Positions 46,035-54,606 are shown, counted from the first letter of the stretch. The stretch is DNA of 64,000 nucleotides from JAFEDN01 sp963795715 (GCA_963795715.1 CAWCIY010000002.1:744001-808000); one strand, 5' to 3'. Numbers and translations: made by a program. Notes: a model not told the origin generated them from the letters alone.

Positions 46035-46727
46035 ATGAAACAACCATTAATTAAATTAGCCGCTGTTGCTGGTCTGCTCTCTTTGCCGTTTGCTTTGGCC
46101 CATGCAGAAACCACAAGTACCCCCAACTATCTTCAGCTTTCTTACAACTTAACTCACAATACTAATTTAAGTCCTGAAGCAGTACAAATGGCTTTTGCTG
46201 GATATCAATGGGCGTTAAAAACTTCCCAAGTGAAAAATAAAGATATTTTAACCATCATAGACTTCACTGTATCTTCGGCTAAAGACCGGCTATACGTAAT
46301 AAACTTAAAAACAGGCGATGTTTTAATGGCTTTACCTGTGACCCATGGTAAAGGATCTGGAAGCGATTCTCCCTGGGCGACTAAGTTTTCAAACAAACCT
46401 AATTCATTACAATCCAGTATCGGGGTGTTTGTCACCAAAAAAACTTACTATGGCCAACACGGATATTCACTTCGAATTAAAGGATTAGAATCCAGTAATA
46501 ACAACGTAGAATCTCGTGCTGTGGTAGTTCATGCAGCCAGCTACGCCAGTCCAGGATTTATAAAAATGGCACAACGAGCCGGCACCAGCTGGGGCTGTTT
46601 TGCAGTGGACCCAAACGCCAACAAGAAATTAATCAGCTATATTCAAAATGGCACCGTAATGTATGCATACGGACGCTCAAAGGATTATTTAGCGCAGACC
46701 AAGATTTTTAATGCCAACCTAATATAA
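46035..46727 (+). CDS. L,D-transpeptidase-like periplasmic protein (YkuD_2 type)
   Basis: The 230-residue protein has a signal peptide MKQPLIKLAAVAGLLSLPFALAHAET. The catalytic region matches the murein L,D-transpeptidase-like family PF13645: VINLKTGDVLMALPVTHGKGSGSD, TKKTYYGQHGYSLRIKGLE, VVVHAASYASP and TSWGCFAVDP with the catalytic Cys. It would act on peptidoglycan cross-links or lipoprotein attachment. GAGGT 6 bases upstream supports the start. It has its own tandem promoters and is divergent from rlmB. Confidence 0.88.
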   Translation: MKQPLIKLAAVAGLLSLPFALAHAETTSTPNYLQLSYNLTHNTNLSPEAVQMAFAGYQWALKTSQVKNKDILTIIDFTVSSAKDRLYVINLKTGDVLMALPVTHGKGSGSDSPWATKFSNKPNSLQSSIGVFVTKKTYYGQHGYSLRIKGLESSNNNVESRAVVVHAASYASPGFIKMAQRAGTSWGCFAVDPNANKKLISYIQNGTVMYAYGRSKDYLAQTKIFNANLI

Positions 46728-46741
46728 TTTGCGCTTCGATA

Positions 46742-46850
46742 CCTGATGGGGGTTCGCAAGGGGGAGAAGAGCGGAGCGATCTCCCTCTTCATTCCTCAGT
46801 TCCGGCTTTGCCGGAACTGAGGATCAAAACCACAGCAATTCCCGCTGAAT
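46742..46850 (+). repeat. palindromic MITE-like element, first of a tandem pair
   Basis: It has the core TGATGGGGGTTCGCAAGGGG, AGAGCGGAGCGATCTC and the apex hairpin CTCAGTTCCGG/CCGGAACTGAG. It abuts the next copy, sharing the CAGCAATTCCCG end. With the next copy it fills the 340-base gap between the L,D-transpeptidase gene and the Mth938-like gene. Confidence 0.75.
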
Positions 46851-47039
46851 TATAACTATTTGAAAAGATGTCATTAAAATTCGAAAGCTAAAATATTTTT
46901 TCGTAGAAAAAACCCATCCTGATGAGGGATCGCAAGTTCGATGCGAGCGGAGCGACCTTTCCCTTCATTCCTGGGTTCCGGCTCTGCCGGAACCCAGGAT
47001 TCAAATCAGGAAGCAATTCCCGTTCAACGGGAATTGCTG
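46833..47039 (+). repeat. palindromic MITE-like element, full-length copy
   Basis: This copy shows both ends: CAGCAATTCCCG (46833-46844) and its exact inverse CGGGAATTGCTG (47028-47039), a perfect 12-base terminal inverted repeat. Between them come an AT-rich arm with TTTTTCGTAGAAAA, the core with GATGAGGGATCGCAAG, the apex hairpin CCTGGGTTCCGG/CCGGAACCCAGG and the end hairpin GCAATTCCCGTT/AACGGGAATTGC. A TATAAT at 47040-47045 directly follows and could serve the next gene. Confidence 0.8.
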
Positions 47040-47067
47040 TATAATTCTGCTTTAAAAAGGCAGCATT

Positions 47068-47439
47068 ATGATTCTAACACAAGACACCAGCGACGCCCCC
47101 TTTCAAATCCGTGCATACGGTGACGGTATCATTACCGTTAATGAGAACGTATACCAAAAAAGCTTAATTATTTCAGCGCAAACATTGATAACGGATTGGC
47201 CGCCGCAATCTTTCCAAGAATTAACCGAAAAAGACTGGGCCCCTGTACTAGATCTAAAACCTGAATTGGTGCTTTTGGGCACCGGCCGGCAATTTAAAAT
47301 GCCTCACCCCAGTTTGCTCGCCCCTTTGTATCTCAAAAAAATCGGCGTGGAAAGTATGGACACGGGTGCGGCTTGCAGAACCTATACAGCCTTAATCGCT
47401 GAAGGAAGAAATGTAGTCGCGGCTCTAATAATTCAATGA
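47068..47439 (+). CDS. Mth938-like / NDUFAF3-type domain protein
   Basis: The 123-residue protein matches the Mth938 domain (formerly DUF498): QIRAYGDGIITVNENVYQKSLIISAQTLITDWPP, then PELVLLGTGRQFKMP and GVESMDTGAACRTYTALIAEGRNVVAALI. In mitochondria the homologue NDUFAF3 helps assemble complex I. The bacterial role is not settled. It ends 7 bases before nadE in the same direction. It starts 28 bases after a palindromic element. Confidence 0.87.
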   Translation: MILTQDTSDAPFQIRAYGDGIITVNENVYQKSLIISAQTLITDWPPQSFQELTEKDWAPVLDLKPELVLLGTGRQFKMPHPSLLAPLYLKKIGVESMDTGAACRTYTALIAEGRNVVAALIIQ

Positions 47440-47446
47440 GTAAAGC

Positions 47447-49072
47447 ATGACTCAAAATCTAACCATCGTAATTGCGCAGATCAATCTCAGGGTAGGAGAT
47501 GTCATGAATAATACTGAGCAAGTGATTCATCATACGGAACGAGCTATTCAAGAATTTCTTGCCGATTGTGTGGTTTTTCCAGAAATGACCTTGTCGGGAT
47601 ACCCGCCGGAAGATTTGGTTTTTCGAGCCGACTTTTTACAATCGTGCCAAAAAGGTCTTAACAAAATTCTTCAGGCAAAATTAAAAACCACTTTGATAAT
47701 AGGTTACCCAGTTCAAATTAATCAAAGAATTTATAACCAAGCCGCTGTTATCCAAAACGGTGAAATTATCTCTACCTACAATAAACAGGAATTACCTAAT
47801 TACACCGTTTTCGATGAGAAAAGATATTTTTATCCGGGATCATCACCCTGTGTCATTAATATAAAAGGGGTGAATATTGGAGTTTTAATTTGTGAAGATT
47901 TATGGATCAGCATGCCGATGCAACAAACAATAAAAGCCGGAGCACAGCTGGTGGTTATTTTGAATGCATCCCCTTATGATTATAACAAAGCCGAAATTCG
48001 CGAAGCAGTATTAAAAGAGCGCGCCCATGAAAACCAGTGCCCCATCATTTATGCCAATCTGGTAGGCGGCCAGGACGAATTGGTTTTTGATGGCGGATCT
48101 CTGATGGTGAATGAGCATGGACAGAAATGTCAACAAGCGGCTTTTTTTACGGAAGAACTTTTCCCCATACAAATAACGGTTCCTTCGGAAAGCCCACTGC
48201 AAATTACTGAAACTAACCGACTACCCGCTTTTTCTAAAGAGCATTATATCTACCAGGCTTTGGTGTTAGGAGTCCGCGATTACGTCCATAAAAATTATTT
48301 TCCGGGGGCCATCATTGGTTTATCCGGCGGTATTGATTCCGCGCTGACTTTAGCAATTGCCGTAGATGCATTAGGCGCTGATAAAGTCACTTCAGTGATG
48401 ATGCCTAGCCGTTTCACCAGTGATATGAGCATCCAAGATGCATTGGCAGAAAGTAAATTGCTCGGCGTTAATCATCTTACCATCCATATAGAGCCTATTT
48501 TCCAGACATTTTTATCCAGTTTAGCGGATGCTTTTTCTGGCTTGCCCAAAGACACTACTGAAGAGAATATTCAAGCGCGCATTCGTGGCACTTTATTAAT
48601 GGCGCTGTCCAATAAGAAAGGCAGTATTGTTCTGACGACTGGAAATAAAAGTGAAATGTCTGTGGGTTACGCCACTTTATATGGCGATATGGCAGGTGGA
48701 TTCGGTGTCTTAAAAGATGTAACCAAAACTTTAGTTTATAAATTAGCGGCCTATCGCAACTCTATTGCTCCGGTTATTCCTCAAAGAGTTATTGACCGGC
48801 CTCCTTCTGCGGAATTGGCGGAAGGTCAAGTGGATCAAGATAGTTTACCGCCCTACTCTATCCTCGATGAAATCTTAGTGCGTTACATCGAGTTAGATCA
48901 ATCAGCGGAAATGATTACTGCAGCAGGAATTGATCAAAAAACCGTAGAAAAAGTCATTAAAATGATTAACCGCAACGAATACAAACGCCGTCAAGCCCCT
49001 CCCGGCATTCGCATCACCCAACGGGCTTTTGGCAAAGATAGACGTTATCCCATCACTTCAGGGTGGAAATAA
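47447..49072 (+). CDS. nadE: glutamine-dependent NAD+ synthetase
   Basis: NadE amidates nicotinic acid adenine dinucleotide to NAD. The 541-residue protein has an N-terminal nitrilase-type glutaminase domain (Glu in VVFPEMTLSGYPPEDL, Lys in KQELPNY, Cys in VLICEDLWIS) and a C-terminal synthetase domain with the PP-loop GLSGGIDSALTLAIA, TTGNKSEMSVGYATLYGDMAGGF and RPPSAELAEGQ. It can therefore use glutamine directly. It is probably co-transcribed with the Mth938-like gene 7 bases upstream. Confidence 0.96.
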   Translation: MTQNLTIVIAQINLRVGDVMNNTEQVIHHTERAIQEFLADCVVFPEMTLSGYPPEDLVFRADFLQSCQKGLNKILQAKLKTTLIIGYPVQINQRIYNQAAVIQNGEIISTYNKQELPNYTVFDEKRYFYPGSSPCVINIKGVNIGVLICEDLWISMPMQQTIKAGAQLVVILNASPYDYNKAEIREAVLKERAHENQCPIIYANLVGGQDELVFDGGSLMVNEHGQKCQQAAFFTEELFPIQITVPSESPLQITETNRLPAFSKEHYIYQALVLGVRDYVHKNYFPGAIIGLSGGIDSALTLAIAVDALGADKVTSVMMPSRFTSDMSIQDALAESKLLGVNHLTIHIEPIFQTFLSSLADAFSGLPKDTTEENIQARIRGTLLMALSNKKGSIVLTTGNKSEMSVGYATLYGDMAGGFGVLKDVTKTLVYKLAAYRNSIAPVIPQRVIDRPPSAELAEGQVDQDSLPPYSILDEILVRYIELDQSAEMITAAGIDQKTVEKVIKMINRNEYKRRQAPPGIRITQRAFGKDRRYPITSGWK

Positions 49073-49466
49073 AACTGTTTGTCCTATTTCATGAAAAATT
49101 GTAAACCATAGAATATCTGCTGTTTTACCTCTTAAATTTAATTGAACCAACGCTTTTTCAGGGTGCAACCAACAAGAAGCTCCATTTTGGCTAATGAACA
49201 GGAGTTACGAAATAACGTACTTAAATTAATTCATACAAATAATATGACCTATTTTGAAAGCTAATTTCCTTGTTTTTAATATAGTTTTTAATTTTTTTGT
49301 CGCCTCTGACACCCTTTTCTGTTTTTACACCAGTTCAGCATTAAAATTTAACTTAATTGATTAAGTTTTGGCCCAATTGGCGTGATCATAAAGTGAGCTA
49401 CTCTTGCTCCTTTATACCTTTTGTTGTATGTTATTTTGCTTAGTAAGAAACCAGTTATAAGGGGAA
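49073..49466 (+). other. 394-base upstream region of the RAP repeat gene
   Basis: No gene is visible. The region is AT-rich. It contains a perfect palindrome at 49350-49367 (see separate entry). Ribosome binding site AAGGGGA at about 49459-49465 precedes two ATGs at 49467 and 49473. The second has the better spacing. Confidence 0.4.
49350..49367. promoter_or_regulatory. perfect operator-like palindrome upstream of the RAP repeat gene
   Basis: AACTTAAT, TG, ATTAAGTT is an 18-base perfect palindrome 100 bases before the start codon. It includes the CTTAAT half-site seen in PmrA boxes but in inverted orientation. A repressor or activator dimer could bind here. Confidence 0.4.
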
Positions 49467-52400
49467 ATGAAAATGAGGATTCCTGGTTCAACGCATCATT
49501 TAAAAAATATCACCACTCGTATAAAAGATTGTTCCGATTTTCGTGAATTACTCAGTATTTTATATTCTCAAGATAGCGATTACTTTAATCACATTCACCT
49601 CTCATGCATCCTTCACCAGTGGTCTTTCTTTTGGAAAGAGGCCCATGAAAATAGAGATAAATATCAAAAAGAAATCCAATTGATGTCGGATCATTTAAAC
49701 GGAGAAAGCTTCTCATGGATTATTGAGAGTATCTATGAAGTGTTTGAAAACTTGGAATCAATAGACATTGCTTCTATTTTTAACGCCATTTCACATTTCC
49801 CCCACTCGCCGCTAGGGTCACAATTAGTCCTTTTCATAGCGGATAAAATAAACAAAAATTCTTTAAATGAATATAAACCTCGACAATTATCCAATTTAGC
49901 AAATGCGGTGGCAAAAATTGCTCCTGAAAACAAAACCTGCATCACCTTGATGAAGAAATTGGCTGATCATGTCAATAATCTGACTAGCCTAGAGGATTTT
50001 AAACCTCAAGGCTTATCCACTTTCGCGAATGCGATGGCGAAAATGGCTCCTGAAGATAAAACTTGCATCACCGTGATGAGGAAATTGGCTGATCACGTCA
50101 ATAATCTGACTAGCCTCAAGGATTTTAAACCTCAAGGCTTATCCAATTTCGCGAATGCGATGGCGAAAATAGCTCCTGAAGATAAAACCTGCATCACCTT
50201 GATGAAGAAATTGGCTGATCACGTCAATAGGCTGACTAGCCTCAAGGATTTTAAACCTCAAGGCTTATCCACTTTCGCGAATGCGATGGCGAAAATGGCT
50301 CCTGAAGATAAAACCTGCATCACCTTGATGAAGAAATTGGCTGATCACGTCAATAGGCTGACTAGCCTCAAGGATTTTAACCCTCAAAACTTATCTACTT
50401 TCGCGAATGCGATGGCGAAAATGGTTCCTGAAGATAAAACCTGCATCACCTTGATGAAGAAATTGGCTGATCACGTCAATAGGCTGACTAGCCTAGAGGA
50501 TTTTAAACCTCAAGGCTTATCCAATTTCGCGAATGCGATGGCGAAAATGGCTCCTGAAGATAAAACCTGCATCACCTTGATGAAGAAATTGGCTGATCAC
50601 GTCAATAGGCTGACTAGCCTTAGGAATTTTAAACCTCAAGAATTATCCAATTTCGCGAATGCGATGGCGAAAATGGCTCCTGAAGATAAAACTTGCATCA
50701 CCGTGATGAAGAAATTGGCTGATCACGTCAATAGGCTGACTAGCCTTAGGAATTTTAAACCTCAAGAATTATCCAATTTCGCGAATGCGATGGCGAAAAT
50801 GGCTCCTGAAGATAAAACCTGCATCACCGTGATGAAGAAATTGGCTGATCATGTCAATAATCTGACTAGCCTAGAGGATTTTAAACCTCAAGAATTATCC
50901 AATTTCGCGAATGCGATGGCGAAAATAGCTCCTGAAGATAAAACTTGCATCACCGTGATGAAGAAATTGGCTGATCACGTCAATAAGCTGACTAGCCTCA
51001 AGGATTTTAACCCTCAAAACTTATCCAATTTCGCGAATGCGATGGCGAAAATGGCTCCTGAAGATAAAACTTGCATCACCGTGATGAAGAAATTGGCTGA
51101 TCACGTCAATAAGCTGACTAGCCTAAGGAATTTTAATCCTCAAGAATTATCCACTTTCGCGAATGCGATGGCGAAAATGGCTCCTGAAGATAAAACCTGC
51201 ATCACCGTGGTGAAGAAATTGGCTGATCACGTCAATAGGCTGACTAGCCTTAAGGATTTTAATCCTCAAAGCTTATCCACTTTCGCGAATGCGATGGCGA
51301 AAATAGCTCCTGAAGATAAAACCTGCATCACCGTGATGAAGAAATTGGCTGATCACGTCAATAGGCTGACTAGCCTAAGGAATTTTAATCCTCAAGACTT
51401 ATCCAATTTCGCGAATGCGATGCGGAAAATGGCTCCTGAAGATAAAACTTGCATCACCGTGATGAAGAAATTGGCTGATCACGTCAATAAGCTGACTAGC
51501 CTAAGGAATTTTAATCCTCAAGAATTATCCACTTTCGCGAATGCGATGGCGAAAATGGCTCCTGAAGATAAAACCTGCATCACCTTGATGAGAAAATTGG
51601 CTGATCACGTCAATAATCTGACTAGCCTCAAGGATTTTAACCCTCAAAACTTATCCAATTTCGCGAATGCGATGGCGAAAATGGCTCCTGAAGATAAAAC
51701 TTGCATCACCTTGATGAAGAAATTGGCTGATCACGTCAATAAGCTGACTAGCCTCAAGGATTTTAACCATCAAAACTTATCCAATTTCGCGAATGCGATG
51801 GCGAAAATGGCTCCTGAAGACAAAACCTGCATCACCTTGATGAAGAAATTGGCTGATCACATCAATAGGCTGACTAGCCTAAGGAATTTTAATCCTCAAG
51901 ACTTATCCAATTTCGCGAATGCGATGGCGAAAATGGCTCCTGAAGACAAAACCTGCATCACCTTGATGAGAAAATTGGCTGATCACGTCAATAAGCTGAC
52001 TAGCCTCAAGGATTTTAACCATCAAAACTTATCCAATTTCGCGAATGCGATGGCGAGAATGGGGATTGTTAATCAACCCCTTTTCTTAAAATTAGCTGAG
52101 AATTTTCCGTCATTTGAACAGCATCACTATACTATAAAATCGTTATCGCAAATTTATAGATTTTACTTGTACACAAAATCAGAAAATTTAGACATCAAAT
52201 GGGATAGTTCTTTTCTAAAATTTTGTCTTAAAGAATTGGAGGAGAAAACGCCGATACCGAAATCATCTCAGCTGCAGATTGACGCTACTAAGATATTGCG
52301 ATATTTATTTCGTTCCGATCCATCTTATTATCTCGAAGGGGAACAGGTTGCGGTGGGTTCACGAGTAGATGTGGCTTTATTTAAAAAAAATAACCAAAGA

Positions 52401-52907
52401 GGTTGGCAAAAATGTGCCGCTGTTCAAATTGATGGCCCCACTCATTTCAAACCGGATACCCATGAAATCAATAGCCAAACGCATTTTAATACTCGGCTTC
52501 TCATAACCGAAGGTTGGCCTTTGGTAATACGAATGCCGTACTTTATAGTGGAAGAAGAAAAACCAAGCATAAAAGAGTTTTTTGAAAATAACCTACTTGT
52601 GCCTTTGCAATCGTCAAGGGGTGCGACTGATTTAGAACGACGCTCAGAAACTAAAACAGGAGTCGATCATAAATTGGACAAATATGACCATTCTTACAAT
52701 GAAAATTATCTTGAACCGGATGAAAGCAGTCCAAATTTAGAACAAACTTTGTCGTCAAGTACCACCGTCGTTTCAAATCAGCCGCACCCATCGTCAAGTG
52801 GGTCAAATCCATTCAGATTTCAATATAATCCCCCCAAAACAGTTACCAAATGTTCTTCCCTTAACCCATGTGCTGCTGAATTTTTTCCAAATCTACATAG
52901 CCCGTAA
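49467..52907 (+). CDS. giant tandem-repeat protein with C-terminal RAP domain (OPR/HPR-like RNA-binding candidate)
   Basis: The 1146-residue protein has three parts. Residues 1-134 are a unique helical N-terminus without signal peptide. Residues 135-848 are 17 tandem 42-residue repeats (consensus DFNPQNLSNFANAMAKMAPE followed by DKTCITLMKKLADHVNKLTS and Leu-Lys), plus a diverging 18th. Each repeat predicts two helices, as in FASTK, OPR and HPR repeats of organelle RNA-binding proteins, which contain the same 'L.NFANA.AKM' theme. Residues about 934-1031 are a RAP domain: VAVGSRVDVALF, CAAVQIDGPTHF and LLITEGWPLVIRMPY. The tail is low-complexity Ser/Pro. The likely role is RNA binding or cleavage, perhaps inside a host organelle (inference). 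ATG 49473 may be the true start. Confidence 0.8.
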   Translation: MKMRIPGSTHHLKNITTRIKDCSDFRELLSILYSQDSDYFNHIHLSCILHQWSFFWKEAHENRDKYQKEIQLMSDHLNGESFSWIIESIYEVFENLESIDIASIFNAISHFPHSPLGSQLVLFIADKINKNSLNEYKPRQLSNLANAVAKIAPENKTCITLMKKLADHVNNLTSLEDFKPQGLSTFANAMAKMAPEDKTCITVMRKLADHVNNLTSLKDFKPQGLSNFANAMAKIAPEDKTCITLMKKLADHVNRLTSLKDFKPQGLSTFANAMAKMAPEDKTCITLMKKLADHVNRLTSLKDFNPQNLSTFANAMAKMVPEDKTCITLMKKLADHVNRLTSLEDFKPQGLSNFANAMAKMAPEDKTCITLMKKLADHVNRLTSLRNFKPQELSNFANAMAKMAPEDKTCITVMKKLADHVNRLTSLRNFKPQELSNFANAMAKMAPEDKTCITVMKKLADHVNNLTSLEDFKPQELSNFANAMAKIAPEDKTCITVMKKLADHVNKLTSLKDFNPQNLSNFANAMAKMAPEDKTCITVMKKLADHVNKLTSLRNFNPQELSTFANAMAKMAPEDKTCITVVKKLADHVNRLTSLKDFNPQSLSTFANAMAKIAPEDKTCITVMKKLADHVNRLTSLRNFNPQDLSNFANAMRKMAPEDKTCITVMKKLADHVNKLTSLRNFNPQELSTFANAMAKMAPEDKTCITLMRKLADHVNNLTSLKDFNPQNLSNFANAMAKMAPEDKTCITLMKKLADHVNKLTSLKDFNHQNLSNFANAMAKMAPEDKTCITLMKKLADHINRLTSLRNFNPQDLSNFANAMAKMAPEDKTCITLMRKLADHVNKLTSLKDFNHQNLSNFANAMARMGIVNQPLFLKLAENFPSFEQHHYTIKSLSQIYRFYLYTKSENLDIKWDSSFLKFCLKELEEKTPIPKSSQLQIDATKILRYLFRSDPSYYLEGEQVAVGSRVDVALFKKNNQRGWQKCAAVQIDGPTHFKPDTHEINSQTHFNTRLLITEGWPLVIRMPYFIVEEEKPSIKEFFENNLLVPLQSSRGATDLERRSETKTGVDHKLDKYDHSYNENYLEPDESSPNLEQTLSSSTTVVSNQPHPSSSGSNPFRFQYNPPKTVTKCSSLNPCAAEFFPNLHSP
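49869..52010 (+). repeat. 17 tandem 126-bp coding repeats
   Basis: From 49869 to 52010 the DNA consists of 17 direct repeats of exactly 126 bases, with a partial 18th from 52011. Units differ at few bases, and mainly in the same codons, for example after CCTCAA and after TTATCC. The first unit is the most diverged. This suggests recent expansion by unequal crossing-over. The repeats make the region hard to assemble, so the copy number may be unreliable. Confidence 0.92.
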
Positions 52908-52919
52908 CCATTATCATAA

Positions 52920-53042
52920 TTAAGCGCCTTGAGATAGTTCTTGTAGATCTCTTGCAAACCAAAACTCCACATCTCCATCGGAAAGCCTTTGACTCAAAGC
53001 ATCAAATTGATTTTGAAGTTTCTGAATAGTATCTCCATTCAT
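52920..53042 (-). pseudogene. truncated DinD/BRO-type N-terminal fragment
   Basis: Reading leftwards, an ATG at 53042 with a strong AGGAG site upstream gives only 40 residues: FDALSQRLSDGDVEFWFARDLQELSQGA and stop. The 'VEFWFARDL..L' pattern is the opening of DinD (DNA-damage-inducible protein D) and of BRO-type antirepressor domains, which continue for 150 or more residues. The rest has been lost next to the end of the RAP gene. It is probably a remnant, possibly from the event that brought in the RAP gene. Confidence 0.5.
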
Positions 53043-53057
53043 AAATTTACTCCTAAT

Positions 53058-53081
53058 GAATTTCCTGCCGTCAGGAAATTC
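53058..53081. terminator. perfect hairpin between RAP gene region and 53099 gene
   Basis: GAATTTCCTG, CCGT, CAGGAAATTC form a perfect 10-base stem with a 4-base loop. It lies downstream of the leftward gene ending at 53099 and upstream of the DinD-like fragment, and probably acts as a terminator. Confidence 0.5.
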
Positions 53082-53098
53082 ATCCTGACTTGTTCTTA

Positions 53099-53698
53099 TT
53101 AATGGATAAAAAGGATAAGCACCACTACTAATGGAATGATCTGCATCAGAGCATTATCATCAATCCAAGAAAGACAAGGCCATTCTGCCGCCACTGTGAG
53201 TGGCCCCATGAGCAGCCATAGCCACCCCGGGGTTTGAAAGAAAATATGCGACAACCACCAGATGCCGCTGATCACCAAGATCCCTATGATTGCTACGACT
53301 AATTTAGGTAATCGAGTTCTTCTTAGCTCGCCCAATAAAGGGTCGCCGATGGCATAGGCGCAAATAATGGGTACGGTATACATTTTACCCAGAGCAAATA
53401 ACAAGACTAAAGCCATACCTACAGCGCTCCACGCCACTGCAGATATTCGCTTTTGTTCGTAATTTCTTTGGCCAAACACTGTCCAGCCACGGTACAATCG
53501 TAAAGCTTCCAGAATTAGAACAATGGCCAAAAAAAAGCAGATTAGCTTTGTTAAACTGATGCCGAAAAAATCAGCAACTGGGACTCCAAATTGATAATAA
53601 AGCCATAGAATTAAAATAGCTGATAAATGCACCACCCTTCTCAGCAAGTGAGCCCAAAGACCCCCTTGGGAATAAGTATGTCCACCAAAGCGCACCAT
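53099..53698 (-). CDS. CTP-dependent diacylglycerol/dolichol kinase-like membrane protein
   Basis: The 199-residue protein has about six membrane helices. Motifs RRVVHLSAILILWLYY at the N-terminus, EALRLYRG, CAYAIGDPLLGELRR and AAEWP...IDDNALMQIIPL correspond to the DGK1/SEC59/VTE5-like family, which uses CTP to phosphorylate lipid alcohols (diacylglycerol, dolichol, phytol). The conserved Asp-Pro and Asp-Asn sites are present. It directly follows bamD, whose stop codon is at the neighbouring bases, so it is likely co-transcribed. The substrate is unknown, and the family is uncommon in gammaproteobacteria. Confidence 0.66.
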   Translation of the reverse strand: MVRFGGHTYSQGGLWAHLLRRVVHLSAILILWLYYQFGVPVADFFGISLTKLICFFLAIVLILEALRLYRGWTVFGQRNYEQKRISAVAWSAVGMALVLLFALGKMYTVPIICAYAIGDPLLGELRRTRLPKLVVAIIGILVISGIWWLSHIFFQTPGWLWLLMGPLTVAAEWPCLSWIDDNALMQIIPLVVVLILFIH

Positions 53699-54481
53699 CT
53701 AACTTTTCTTAAACTTTTTTTGCAAATTTTTAAATTCAGGGCTGTTAGGATAACTGGTTTCTAAGATTCGGTAACTGCTTTCAGCTAAATCCGGTAGACC
53801 TGCTTTTTTGTAAGCGATGGCCATAACTTCTAACGCATGCGGCACTGCAGTTGAACCGGAATAATGGACAACTACACCCACTGCCCGATTGGCGGCGGCT
53901 ACATAAGCTTTTCGCTTCATATAAAAATCCGCAATGATCATTTCCCTGCGAGCCATTAAGTTTCGGATAAAGGCCATATGTAAAGCGGAATCTTGAGCAT
54001 AAATACTATGTGGATAAATACGAACCACTTGATTAAAGGCAGTATAAGCTTCTTTTTTATCTGAAAGATCATGTGGCGCAGGGTCCATACCAAACAAAGA
54101 CTGATACCAGTTAAAGTATCCACTAAAACTCATCAGACCTTTCATATAATAAACATAATCGATGTGCGGATCTTGAGGGTAAAGCCGGATATAACGATCC
54201 GCCGCTGCTAAGCCAGCCGCTTGATCGTCACTCTTATATAAAGCATAAATAATATCCATCTGCCCTTGTTGTGCGTATGGACCAAACGGATACAAGGCGT
54301 CTAACGCGGCAAAATCGGTTGCTGCTTTTGAATATTGCTTGTTGGCTAAGTGTTGCTCGCCTTCATAAAATATTTCGCCAGACGATTTGCCTTCATATTC
54401 CTTCCAAGGATTAGCGACTTTATTACTCGCACATCCCGTCAGCAGGAGTAAAAGAATCATAATTATAGAAATTTTTTTCAT
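53699..54481 (-). CDS. bamD: outer membrane protein assembly factor BamD
   Basis: BamD is the essential TPR lipoprotein of the BAM complex. The 260-residue protein has signal peptide plus lipobox MKKISIIMILLLLLTGC, then FYEGEQHLANKQYSKAATDFAALDALYPFGPYAQQGQMDIIYALYK, IDYVYYMKGLM and HVVHYSGSTAVPHALEVM-type TPR repeats (actual text VGVVVHYSGSTAVPHALEVM). In relatives it is divergent from rluD. Here a toxin-antitoxin pair and a LonB-like protease gene lie between them. Confidence 0.93.
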   Translation of the reverse strand: MKKISIIMILLLLLTGCASNKVANPWKEYEGKSSGEIFYEGEQHLANKQYSKAATDFAALDALYPFGPYAQQGQMDIIYALYKSDDQAAGLAAADRYIRLYPQDPHIDYVYYMKGLMSFSGYFNWYQSLFGMDPAPHDLSDKKEAYTAFNQVVRIYPHSIYAQDSALHMAFIRNLMARREMIIADFYMKRKAYVAAANRAVGVVVHYSGSTAVPHALEVMAIAYKKAGLPDLAESSYRILETSYPNSPEFKNLQKKFKKS

Positions 54482-54606
54482 AAGCGGAACTCAGGTAAAT
54501 AGCGATAAATATACAAGGCAAAGACCTCATTGTAAAGGGATGGGGCTAGCAATCCCACGGCAATCCTTTTGACTTCCCCTTTCGCTCGTGCCCAAGGAAA
54601 AGTGGC

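Noticed and set aside
49869..52055. Regular 126-bp repeats as a CRISPR array
   Set aside because: Units are far longer than CRISPR repeats, contain no unique spacers, and are one continuous reading frame ending in a RAP domain.
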